Shown here one piece after another: positions 52,893 to 60,626 of a stretch of DNA of 64,000 nucleotides. The stretch spans positions 658,519 through 722,518 of the forward strand of contig NZ_RPFW01000001.1 in the NCBI RefSeq assembly GCF_007827045.1. Direction: 5' to 3'. The stretch is from Trebonia kvetii (GTDB lineage: Bacteria > Actinomycetota > Actinomycetes > Streptosporangiales > Streptosporangiaceae). Within the stretch, counting starts at the first letter, position 1, and the number at the start of each line of letters is the position of its first letter. Both the position numbers and the translations under genes were made by a program. The notes under the pieces were generated by a model. That model searched no databases and was not told where the DNA came from. It saw only the letters and a program-made list of their open reading frames with translations.

Positions 52893-54389
52893 TCAAGGGA
52901 CAGCGCCCTGGGATTCGGCGTCGAAGCTGGCCCGCCGTTCGGGCGCTTCGGTGACGGCGCGCCGGACCAGGATGAGCGCGATGGGGACGGCGGTCAGGCC
53001 GACGAGCCCGCAGACCCAGAGTGCCCAGTGGAATCCGCCGGTGAGCGCGTCCGTGATGGCGTGGCCCTGGCCGAGCAGGGCACGGGAGCGCGCGGCCGCA
53101 ACGGTTGACGCGACGGCAATCCCGATAGCGCCGCCGAGCTGCTGGGATGAGTCGATGAGCCCGGAGGCGACTCCCGCGTCACGCTCCGTGACGCCGATCA
53201 GGGCACCGATCGACACCGGGATGAACACCCAGGTGACGGCGCCGGTCAGGAAGAAGGGCCCGGCCAGGTTCGCCCAGAAGCTCCCATGGGCGGGCACCTG
53301 GGTCGCCCACAGGATCCCGGCCCCGGTCACGGTCATCCCGACCGCCATCACCAGCCTGACCGATGCGCGGGTGACGAGCACCTGCGCCGGGCCGGCGAGC
53401 ACCGTCCCGGTCAGGCCGACCGCCAGCCAAGCGAGGCCGGTCGTCATCGCGGAGTATCCGAGCACCTGCTGCATGAAAAGGGTGCCGATGAAGATGTAGC
53501 CGTAGAAGCTGGCCCCGAGCAGGAACCCGACCGCGTTGGACCCGGCGAGGGTCCTCAGCCGGAACAGCCGCAGCGGCAGCAGCGGGGCCTCCGCCCTGGC
53601 CTCGATGATCGCGAACGCGGCCAGCAGGGCCGCCGCCGCCGCGAGCAAGGCCAGGGTCCGTGCGGCTGTCCATCCGACGGCCGGCGCCTGCGAGATCGCG
53701 TAGACCGCTATCACCAGGGCGCCGGTCACGGTGATGGCGCCGAGGGGGTCGTAGCGGCGGCGCGCGCCGTCCAGCCTGCTTTCTGGCACCACCCGCCGGG
53801 CCAGCAGCAGCGTGGCCCCGCCGACGGCGACGTTCAGGTAGAAGATGTACGGCCAGCCCGCGTACCTGGTGAGCACGCCGCCGGCTAGCACGCCGATGGT
53901 CGCCCCGCTGGCGCCGATGGCGCCCCAGAGCCCTAGTGCCTTGTTGCGCTCGGCGCCCTCGGGGAACATGTTCATCACGATGGACAGCGCGGCGGGCAGC
54001 ACCATGGCTGCGCCTAGGCCCTGGACGCCGCGCATGATGATCAGGAACGTGCCGCTGGTGGCCAGCGCGCAGGCGAGCGAGGCCGCGGTGAACAGCGCCA
54101 GCCCGGCCATGAACATGCGCCTGCGGCCGAGCAGGTCGGCGGCCCGGCCGCCGAGCAGCAGGAACCCGCCGAAGGTGAGTGCGTACGCGGTCACCACCCA
54201 CTGCAGGTCCGACTCGGCGAAATGCAGCTTGACGCCGATCGTCGGCAGCGCGACGTTGACGATAAGCAGATCAACCGCGGTCATGAAGTAAGCCACGGCA
54301 AGCAGCGAAAACGCCCGCCACCGGCGCACTTCGCCGGGTGCCGCGGCCATCCCCCCGCCGGTTTCGTTCCTGGGGTCTACCGAGGTCAT
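52893..54389 (-). CDS. DHA2-family MFS drug exporter (14 TMS)
   Basis: A 498-residue 14-helix major facilitator. Motif A-like GGRAADLLGRRRMFMAGLALF; motif C-like VLAGGVLTRYAGWPYIFYLNV; helix-4 region MRGVQGLGAAMVLPAALSIVMN. These are the marks of EmrB/QacA proton-coupled drug exporters. ATG preceded by GGAGG 6 bases upstream. No regulator is directly adjacent; the nearest gene is an ECF sigma factor, divergent at 54536. Confidence 0.9.
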   Translation of the reverse strand: MTSVDPRNETGGGMAAAPGEVRRWRAFSLLAVAYFMTAVDLLIVNVALPTIGVKLHFAESDLQWVVTAYALTFGGFLLLGGRAADLLGRRRMFMAGLALFTAASLACALATSGTFLIIMRGVQGLGAAMVLPAALSIVMNMFPEGAERNKALGLWGAIGASGATIGVLAGGVLTRYAGWPYIFYLNVAVGGATLLLARRVVPESRLDGARRRYDPLGAITVTGALVIAVYAISQAPAVGWTAARTLALLAAAAALLAAFAIIEARAEAPLLPLRLFRLRTLAGSNAVGFLLGASFYGYIFIGTLFMQQVLGYSAMTTGLAWLAVGLTGTVLAGPAQVLVTRASVRLVMAVGMTVTGAGILWATQVPAHGSFWANLAGPFFLTGAVTWVFIPVSIGALIGVTERDAGVASGLIDSSQQLGGAIGIAVASTVAAARSRALLGQGHAITDALTGGFHWALWVCGLVGLTAVPIALILVRRAVTEAPERRASFDAESQGAVP

Positions 54390-54535
54390 GTGTGCCTCCG
54401 GTCGTTGCTGGTCAGGTCCTCACCAGTTGAAGCACCGGCCGCCGGAGGGATTCGCCGGTGAATCCGTGCCGCCACCGGTGTTGCACTTTTCAGGAGGCGT
54501 TATCCAGGTGGCCGTATGAAAGGACAGGTCCAGCC

Positions 54536-55522
54536 ATGACCGAGGCAACCCTGGCCCGTGCCCAGGCCGGCGACGGCGAGGCCTTCCGCGAGCTGATCGA
54601 TCCGCATCGCCGCGAGTTGCAGGCGCACTGTTACCGGATTCTCGGCTCGGTCCAGGATGCCGAGGACGTGCTTCAGGAGGCCCTGTTGGCTGCATGGCGC
54701 TCTATCGGACGGTTCGACGGCCAGTCGCCGCGGGCGTGGCTGTACCGGATCGCCACGAACCGCTGCCTCAACTACCTGCGGGGCGAATCCCGCCGCCCGC
54801 AGGCGGCCCGCCCCCCCGGCCAGGGCGCGGGACTGACCGGGCCGACACGGTCCGATGAGCCCTGGTGGCTCGAGCCCTACCCGGACGACCTGTACGACCT
54901 GACCCCCGGCCCAGAGGCCCGGTACGACGCCCAGGAGTCGATCGCCCTGTCGTTCGTGGCGGGCCTGCAGCACCTGCCACCACAGCAGAGGGCGGCCCTC
55001 GTGCTCCGGGACGTGCTCGGCTTCCCGGCGGCCGAGGCCGCCGCGATCCTCGGCACCACGCAAGCCGCCGTTAACAGCGCGCTCATCCGGGCCCGGGCCG
55101 GCCTCCGAACCGACCGGAACCCGCACGACGTGCCGGTTCCCAAGTCCCCGGCCGAGGCCGTCATCGTCGACCGGTTCGTCAGCGCGTTCGAGCGCTTCGA
55201 CCTCGACGAGCTGGTCGCCCTCCTCACCGACGAGGCCAGGCTCACCATGCCACCCGAGCCCGCCGAGCACCGGGGGCCCCAGCCGATTGCCGGGTTCCTC
55301 CTGGGAACCCACGCGGGCCAGGACCTCAAATTCCTCCCCACCCGGGCCAACGGCCAGCCCGCCCTCGCCCTGTACATTCCCGACCCAAGCGCGCCGATCT
55401 GGCGGGCCAGTGGCCTCATCGTGCTCACGCTGCAAGGCAACCAGATCAGCGCGCTCACCCGCTTCGCGGACTCAGGCCTCCTCGCCCGCTTCGGCTTCCC
55501 CCGCACGCTACCGAGAGGCTAG
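54536..55522 (+). CDS. ECF sigma factor with SnoaL-like tail, second copy
   Basis: 328 residues. Region 2 includes LQAHCYRILGSVQDAEDVLQEALLAAWRSIGRFDGQ; region 4 includes LPPQQRAALVLRDVLGFPAAEAAAILGTTQAAVNSALIRARAGL; the SnoaL-like tail (from about 205) includes FVSAFERFDLDELVALLTDEARLTMPP. It belongs to the same SigG/SigJ-like class as the 38382 gene but is only moderately similar to it. It could respond to stress and drive the divergent exporter. Confidence 0.87.
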   Translation: MTEATLARAQAGDGEAFRELIDPHRRELQAHCYRILGSVQDAEDVLQEALLAAWRSIGRFDGQSPRAWLYRIATNRCLNYLRGESRRPQAARPPGQGAGLTGPTRSDEPWWLEPYPDDLYDLTPGPEARYDAQESIALSFVAGLQHLPPQQRAALVLRDVLGFPAAEAAAILGTTQAAVNSALIRARAGLRTDRNPHDVPVPKSPAEAVIVDRFVSAFERFDLDELVALLTDEARLTMPPEPAEHRGPQPIAGFLLGTHAGQDLKFLPTRANGQPALALYIPDPSAPIWRASGLIVLTLQGNQISALTRFADSGLLARFGFPRTLPRG

Positions 55523-55629
55523 GCAACTGAGTTCAGCGCGCACCGTTTGGAAGGCCTGGCTCTGCCTTGATGCCTGGAGGATGACCTCGCCCCCCGTGCC
55601 AGGCTGCAACCCCGAAAGCCCGCGCCGGC

Positions 55630-56292
55630 CTAAGGCACGCTGGCTGAGGCGACGCCGTGCGCCGGGTCGGGCAGGACGCGGCGCAGAACGCTCTCATCGC
55701 CGGTGATCTCGAGGCCGCGGGCGGCGGCCTCGGCGGCGGTGAGCTTGCCGGTGAGCAGGGCGAGGATCATCTGCGGCCGGCCCGCGAGAGCGAGATCCGG
55801 TGACGCGGCCGCGCCGATCCTGGTGCGCACCGTGCCGCCTGATACCTCGATGACCGCGGGACCGCTTGCGGTCCGCAGCTCGATTGACACCGGCGAAGCG
55901 CCGGGATCCGCGTCGCGCAGGAACTCCTCGACCGGGTACGCGAACCACTGGCTCCGGAACTCATCGTCATCGGCTGGCTGTGCCATGAACCTGATCCCCC
56001 ACGAGCCCAGGGCGCGCATCACCGGTTCCAGCTCGGCGCCGGCTTCGGTGAGGTGGACCAAAGTGGTGGCGATCGGGGGCGGTGCCTCTTCCCGCCGGAT
56101 CAGGCCCGCCGCCTCCAGCTCGCGAATGCGGTCCGCGAGCAGGTTGGTCGCGATGCCCGGCAGCCCGTTCTTCAAGTCGGTGTACCGGCATGCGCCGCGG
56201 AGCAGGAGCTCCCTGATGATCAGCAGGGTCCACCGGTCACCGATGACGTCGAGGGCCTTGGCAATCGAGCAGAACTGACCGTAACTACGCAT
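55630..56292 (-). CDS. HxlR-family regulator with sterol-carrier-like tail
   Basis: A 220-residue protein. The N-terminal HxlR winged helix (1-105) is CSIAKALDVIGDRWTLLIIRELLLRGACRYTDLKNGLPGIATNLLADRIRELEAAGLI. A C-terminal SCP2-like domain (about 120-205) includes GRPQMILALLTGKLTAAEAAARGLEITGD. A TAGTCT hexamer ends 6 bases before the ATG, so it is probably leaderless. It is divergent from a DHA2 exporter, its likely target. Confidence 0.85.
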   Translation of the reverse strand: MRSYGQFCSIAKALDVIGDRWTLLIIRELLLRGACRYTDLKNGLPGIATNLLADRIRELEAAGLIRREEAPPPIATTLVHLTEAGAELEPVMRALGSWGIRFMAQPADDDEFRSQWFAYPVEEFLRDADPGASPVSIELRTASGPAVIEVSGGTVRTRIGAAASPDLALAGRPQMILALLTGKLTAAEAAARGLEITGDESVLRRVLPDPAHGVASASVP

Positions 56293-56314
56293 GAGACCAG
56301 ACTAACCCATGTTT

Positions 56315-56352
56315 AGTTGATATTCAAGTCTAATAACTTGACTTTCTCAACT
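56315..56352. promoter_or_regulatory. Nested dyads between HxlR and exporter
   Basis: TCAAGT-N6-ACTTGA (56324-56341) lies inside AGTTGA (56315-56320) ... TCAACT (56347-56352). The 80-base divergent gap is otherwise AT-rich. It is a good candidate HxlR operator. Confidence 0.45.
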
Positions 56353-56373
56353 TAGCCGTTGAGTATCTAGACT

Positions 56374-57996
56374 ATGAGATCCAAGCCTCTGATCCTCGTG
56401 GCGCTGCTCCTCGCGGCGTTCCTCGTCAACCTCGACACAACCCTGGTGAACGTCGCGCTTCCCGCCCTCACGCGGGACCTGCACGCCACTACGACCCAGC
56501 TGCAATGGGTCGTCGATGCCTACAACCTCGTCTTCGCGGCGCTGCTGCTCACCTTCGGCAGCCTGTCCGACCGGTTCGGCCGTAAGGGCATGCTGCTTGC
56601 CGGGCTCGCCGTCGTCGGCGCCGCCAGCCTGGCCGGCGGCTTCACGACCAGCGCGTCGCAGCTCATCGCGGCAAGGGCCGTGATGGGTCTTGGCGCCGCC
56701 ATGACGTTCCCCGCCACGCTCTCGCTGCTCACCAATGTCTTCACGGAGCGGCGGGAACGGGCCCGTGCGATCGGCCTGTGGGGCGCGATCGCCGGCGTGG
56801 CCATCGCGCTGGGGCCGATCGTGGGCGGCTGGCTGCTGCGGAGCTTCTCCTGGGGTAGCATCTTCATCGCCATGGCCCCGGTCGCGGCGCTCGCGCTGGC
56901 GGGGGTGGCCATCGCCGTTCCCGCCTCCAGGAGCCCCGACGCGGCACGCCCCGATGTTACCGGCCTGGTGCTGTCGTCGGCGATGATGGCGCTGGTCGTC
57001 TTCACGATCATCGAGGCGCCGGCCCACGGATGGACCTCGGCCCGCAGCGTGGCGGGCTTCGCCGTCTCCGCCGTGCTGCTCGCCGCGTTCATCGCGGCCG
57101 AGCGGCGCGCCGCGCACCCCATGCTCGACGTGCGGCTCTTCCGCAACATGCGGTTCAGCGCCGCCAGCGGGGCGGTCACGGTGTCCTTCTTCACCCTGCT
57201 CGGCTTCATCTTCCTGATCACCCAGTACTTCCAGTTCGTCCGCGGATACAGCGCGCTGTCCGCCGGCGTCCGGCTGCTCCCGGTCGCGCTGGCGGTCGCC
57301 GTCGGGTCGGTCGCGGGAACCCAGCTCGCCGTGCGGGCCGGGACCAAGCTCATCGTCACGATCGGGCTCGTCGCGATGGCCGCGTTCTACGGCTGGGTGG
57401 CGGCGACGACCAGCGCGACGCTGAGCTACGGCGTCATCGCGGTCCAGATGGTCGTGTACGGGCTGGGTATGGGCCTGACCTCAGCCCCCGCCACCGAGGC
57501 GATCATGGGCGCCGTCTCGCGGAGCAAGGCCGGGGTCGGCTCGGCCGTGAACGACGCCACCCGGCTCATCGGCGGCACGCTCGGCGTGGCCGTGATCGGC
57601 AGCGTCTACGCATCCGTCTACGGGTCGCGGCTCACCGCCGCCACGCCCGCCGACGTGCCCGGCCAGGTGGCGGCGCTCGCGCACCAGTCCGTCGGCGCGG
57701 CGTACGCGGCGGCGGGCGGCCTCGCGGGGTTCGGCCACCCAGCTCTCGGCCAGGCGCTGCGGCTCGCGTCCACCAACGCGTTCCTGCGCGGCCTCACCGT
57801 CGGCGCCCTCGTGGCCGGCGGCGTCGCGGCGGCCGGAGCCATCCTGGCGGCCGTCTTCCTGCCCGCGCAGCCCCAGCGGGCGGCCGAGCCCCCGCCAGCG
57901 GCTGCGCCTGCGCCGTCCGCCGAGCCGGCCAGCCCGCGATGCGCTGTCGGAGTCCGCGATGGTGCTCCTGCTCGAGGACGTCCACTAGGCCGATGA
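56374..57996 (+). CDS. DHA2-family MFS exporter, possibly with altered C-terminus
   Basis: A 540-residue 14-helix transporter: NLDTTLVNVALPALTRDLHATT, FGSLSDRFGRKGMLLAGLAVVG (motif A), and motif C region GLWGAIAGVAIALGPIVGGWLL. The last 45 residues are Pro/Ala-rich and then read through a chimeric gene remnant (from 57938) in another frame, so the natural stop has probably been lost. It is likely repressed by the divergent HxlR protein. Confidence 0.85.
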   Translation: MRSKPLILVALLLAAFLVNLDTTLVNVALPALTRDLHATTTQLQWVVDAYNLVFAALLLTFGSLSDRFGRKGMLLAGLAVVGAASLAGGFTTSASQLIAARAVMGLGAAMTFPATLSLLTNVFTERRERARAIGLWGAIAGVAIALGPIVGGWLLRSFSWGSIFIAMAPVAALALAGVAIAVPASRSPDAARPDVTGLVLSSAMMALVVFTIIEAPAHGWTSARSVAGFAVSAVLLAAFIAAERRAAHPMLDVRLFRNMRFSAASGAVTVSFFTLLGFIFLITQYFQFVRGYSALSAGVRLLPVALAVAVGSVAGTQLAVRAGTKLIVTIGLVAMAAFYGWVAATTSATLSYGVIAVQMVVYGLGMGLTSAPATEAIMGAVSRSKAGVGSAVNDATRLIGGTLGVAVIGSVYASVYGSRLTAATPADVPGQVAALAHQSVGAAYAAAGGLAGFGHPALGQALRLASTNAFLRGLTVGALVAGGVAAAGAILAAVFLPAQPQRAAEPPPAAAPAPSAEPASPRCAVGVRDGAPARGRPLGR

Positions 57997-58300
57997 GGCG
58001 CTGATCGGGACCACGGAGCACGGGGTGCTCGGCACCCGCTGGATATATGACGGGACGCGGGACCCGGTGTTCGCGGAACAGCTCGTGGCGCTCATCCAGG
58101 GCACGGCCCAGCCGCAGGCGCAAAGCCAGAGCGACATGCCCGACCTCACGGTGCGTACGCGGGCGGTCTCGCCCGTCAGGCTCGAGCCGGGCAGGTTCTC
58201 GGCGGTCGACGGGCCAGACGGCACACGTCTGATTATCTACGCAGGCGATGCCGAGCAGCTGCGGGTACGCGTGATGCGCGTCCTGAAGGCCGAGCCCGAA
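57938..58300 (+). pseudogene. Chimeric remnant: LuxR-type ATPase piece fused to maltokinase-cap piece
   Basis: One frame reads DALSESAMVLLLEDVH, a TAG stop (57986-57988), then ADEALIGTTEHGVLGTRWIYDG and AQPQAQSQSDMPDLTV. The first part is the Walker B block of a LuxR-family AAA regulator (normally LLLEDVHWADEA); the TAG replaces the Trp. From ALIGTTEHGVLG on, it is the C-terminal half of a maltokinase N-cap-like (branching-protein-type) protein. The shared ADEA could have served as a junction. It is not expected to be functional. Confidence 0.65.
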
Positions 58301-58330
58301 CGACACTCGACGTCCACGCCGAGACGGGCG

Positions 58331-59752
58331 TCAGGAACGCCATGCGTCGATGAGGTCGGCTGGGCCGTAGCCGCGGTGCACATCGGCGGTGCAGCCGGAT
58401 CGGCTGACCGCGATCAGCCGTGCGCTGTCGGCGCCGGGCAGGTGCGACTGGTGCACCGATAGCGCCGCGAGGTCCTGCCTGTCAAAGGGCGCGTGCTCGC
58501 GCCACTTGATCGATCCCACCACGGCGATGGAGCGAGCGCCTGGCCACTGGTCCACGCCGACGATGTCCACCTCGACGTCTGAGGCCCGGGTCCAGTAGGC
58601 GCCGATCACCCCGGCTCCGGCGAGCACGGGGTCGGTCGCAGCGATCCGCTCCAGTGACTGCCTGACCAGCGGCTCGACTGCCCTGCCGCGGTACTCCGGC
58701 CACCAGTGACGTACCCGCTCGAGTGCCAGGTCGGGGCGTCCCCGCGCGATATCTGGCAGCGACGGCCCGATGAAGCGCAGCCAGAAGCGCAGGTAAGAGT
58801 CCGCGACACGGTACCGGGGGTCGTTCCGTGGCCGGAGCGAGACAGGGCGGTCAACCGCGATCATCCGCTTGGCCTCCCGGAGCGTCTCCAGCGAGCGCGC
58901 CAGCGGTGCTTCCCTGACGCCGGCGACCTCGGCGATTTTCTTGTTGGTCCGTTTGCCGCCGCCAATCACGGTGAGTACCCGCGTTGCCTGCAGGTCCGGC
59001 GGGAACTCGGCGGCGAGCACATTGCGCCCAACGTCGATCAGGTCGGAGTTCTCGTCCGAGAGCTGCTGGCCGAAGAATGCCTGCGCGTCGGAGGCACCGC
59101 GCCATTCCGCGCAGATACGCGGGTACCCGCCGGTGATCAGCTGCGCATCGACGGCGACCGCGGGATCGGAAGCGCCGATCATCGCGGCTGTGTCGGCGAG
59201 CTCGAACGGGTTGACGACCATCTCCTTGATCCGGCCGAAAAGCGGGCGCTCGTAGGTACTCAACGCCTCCATCATCGAGATGTCCGACCCAATGAGGATG
59301 AACAGCGCCGGCCGTGCCTCCAGGACCCGGTCCCAGGCGACCTGCAGCGCGCCTTCCAGTCCGGGAGTTGACTCGCACAGCCACGGGAACTCGTCGAGGA
59401 TGACGATCGCCGGTCCGTCCGGCAAGGCGGCCGCGATCAGCTGAAACGCCCCAGCCCAACCGTCCAGGGTGACGCCTTCGAACAGCGAGGCACCAGGAAG
59501 CGAAGAGCGGGCGGCTTCCATCGCCAGACGGCTCAGTTCTTCCTTCTGATTCGCCAGCCGTGAACCGGTGAAGAAAAACTGAGGCAGTTTCGTCCGGTCT
59601 GCGAACTCGGTCACCAGCCGTGACTTACCAGCCTGCCGCCTGCCGCGGACGCTGAGCAGCCTGCCCTGCCCATCCCTGGTTACCGAGTCAAGATGCCGGC
59701 GAAGCCGTTGCATGTCGCGGCTACGGCCGGTGAAGCGACGCATCGATGCCAT
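58331..59752 (-). CDS. AAA ATPase with DUF234-type nuclease-like domain
   Basis: A 473-residue archaeal-ATPase-family protein: FTGRSRDMQRLRRHLDSV, Walker A VRGRRQAGKSRLVTEFA, Walker B AIVILDEFPWLCEST, sensor LFILIGSDISMM, and the YERPLFGRIKEMVVNPF block. The C-terminal DUF234 region (about 300-430), YLRFWLRFIGPS ... EVDIVGVDQW ... SIAVVGSIKW, resembles a PD-(D/E)xK fold, but the final Glu/Lys pair is altered (GSIKW). The family is implicated in mobile or defence contexts. A TAGTAT hexamer ends 6 bases before the ATG. Confidence 0.82.
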   Translation of the reverse strand: MASMRRFTGRSRDMQRLRRHLDSVTRDGQGRLLSVRGRRQAGKSRLVTEFADRTKLPQFFFTGSRLANQKEELSRLAMEAARSSLPGASLFEGVTLDGWAGAFQLIAAALPDGPAIVILDEFPWLCESTPGLEGALQVAWDRVLEARPALFILIGSDISMMEALSTYERPLFGRIKEMVVNPFELADTAAMIGASDPAVAVDAQLITGGYPRICAEWRGASDAQAFFGQQLSDENSDLIDVGRNVLAAEFPPDLQATRVLTVIGGGKRTNKKIAEVAGVREAPLARSLETLREAKRMIAVDRPVSLRPRNDPRYRVADSYLRFWLRFIGPSLPDIARGRPDLALERVRHWWPEYRGRAVEPLVRQSLERIAATDPVLAGAGVIGAYWTRASDVEVDIVGVDQWPGARSIAVVGSIKWREHAPFDRQDLAALSVHQSHLPGADSARLIAVSRSGCTADVHRGYGPADLIDAWRS

Positions 59753-59759
59753 GCGGCCA

Positions 59760-59804
59760 TACTAACATTCAAGTTACTAACATCAAAGTTACTAACATTG
59801 ATGT
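59760..59804 (-). repeat. Three tandem 15-bp repeats upstream of the AAA ATPase
   Basis: TACTAACATTCAAGT, TACTAACATCAAAGT and TACTAACATTGATGT follow each other without gap (59760-59774, 59775-59789, 59790-59804). On the minus strand each contains TGTTAGTA; the last supplies the TAGTAT -10 of the ATPase gene. Iterated operators like this usually bind an autoregulator. Confidence 0.7.
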
Positions 59805-59874
59805 GTACACGGCCCGTTGTCGTCGCCGGGACGGCGCGCCGCCTGGCGGGATTCCACTGACATAACCTACTCTT

Positions 59875-59909
59875 CCGTAATATACGGTACCGTAGGTTAC
59901 GGAACCGTA
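59875..59909 (+). promoter_or_regulatory. Three TACGG-CCGTA dyads upstream of hemolysin-III gene
   Basis: CCGTA-ATA-TACGG (59875-59887), TACGGTACCGTA (59883-59894) and TACGG-AA-CCGTA (59898-59909) are three perfect dyads in 35 bases, ending 15 bases before the ATG. The symmetry and length suit a TetR-family repressor; none is encoded next door. Confidence 0.6.
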
Positions 59910-59924
59910 GGAAGGGAGCGCTCC

Positions 59925-60626
59925 ATGCGAACTGCAGTCGGCGCCGTGGATGGCGCGGCCGACCTGGGCGGTGCGAGCGTCGGCCCGCCCAGGCTCCGGG
60001 GAATGCTGCACGCCGGGGCCTTCCCGGCCGCCACGGTCGCTGGCATTGTGCTCATCGCGCTTGCCCCGACCCAGCCGGCCAGGATCGCCGCCGCCGTCTA
60101 CAGCGTGACCTGCGTGGCCCTGTTCGGCGTGTCCGCGGCGTATCACTTGTCACCACCAGCTAGCCGGCGCAGGGGCCTGCTGGCCCGGTTCGATCACGTG
60201 AGCATCCTGCTGGTGATCGCCGGCACCTACACCCCGCTGGCAGTGCTCGCGCTGCACGGCTGGACGCGGCTGAGCGTGCTGGCGATCATCTGGGCTGGGG
60301 CGGGGGGCGGCGCCCTCGCCCGGCTCATCTGGCGGCCCGCCTGGCGGCCCGCGCCGCGCTGGCTCATCACGTCGCTGTTCATCGGGCTTGGCTGGGTCGC
60401 GGTCTTCGTCCTGCCGCAACTCCTGCGGGGCGCGGGAGTCCTGGTCCTGGCGCTGGTGCTGGCCGGGGGCATCCTGTACAGCCTCGGAGCCGTGGTCTAC
60501 GCGCGGAAGCGACCCAACCCCTCACCGCGGTGGTTCGGATTCCACGAGGTCTTCCACGCGATGACCATCACGGCCTACCTCGCCCAGTACGCCGCCGTGT
60601 CGCTCATCGTCTACCGGGCGGCCTGA
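59925..60626 (+). CDS. Hemolysin III (YqfA/PAQR-like) membrane protein
   Basis: A 233-residue protein with seven hydrophobic helices: GMLHAGAFPAATVAGIVLIAL, SAAYHLSPP (His), LARFDHVSILLVIAGTYTPLAVL (Asp-His and TYTP), and FHEVFHAMTITAYLAQYAA (metal-binding His). These are the conserved zinc-site residues of the PAQR/HlyIII superfamily. AAGGGAG precedes the ATG. An in-frame TTG at 59817 would run through the operator and is rejected. It overlaps the convergent hydrolase by 16 bases. Confidence 0.85.
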   Translation: MRTAVGAVDGAADLGGASVGPPRLRGMLHAGAFPAATVAGIVLIALAPTQPARIAAAVYSVTCVALFGVSAAYHLSPPASRRRGLLARFDHVSILLVIAGTYTPLAVLALHGWTRLSVLAIIWAGAGGGALARLIWRPAWRPAPRWLITSLFIGLGWVAVFVLPQLLRGAGVLVLALVLAGGILYSLGAVVYARKRPNPSPRWFGFHEVFHAMTITAYLAQYAAVSLIVYRAA

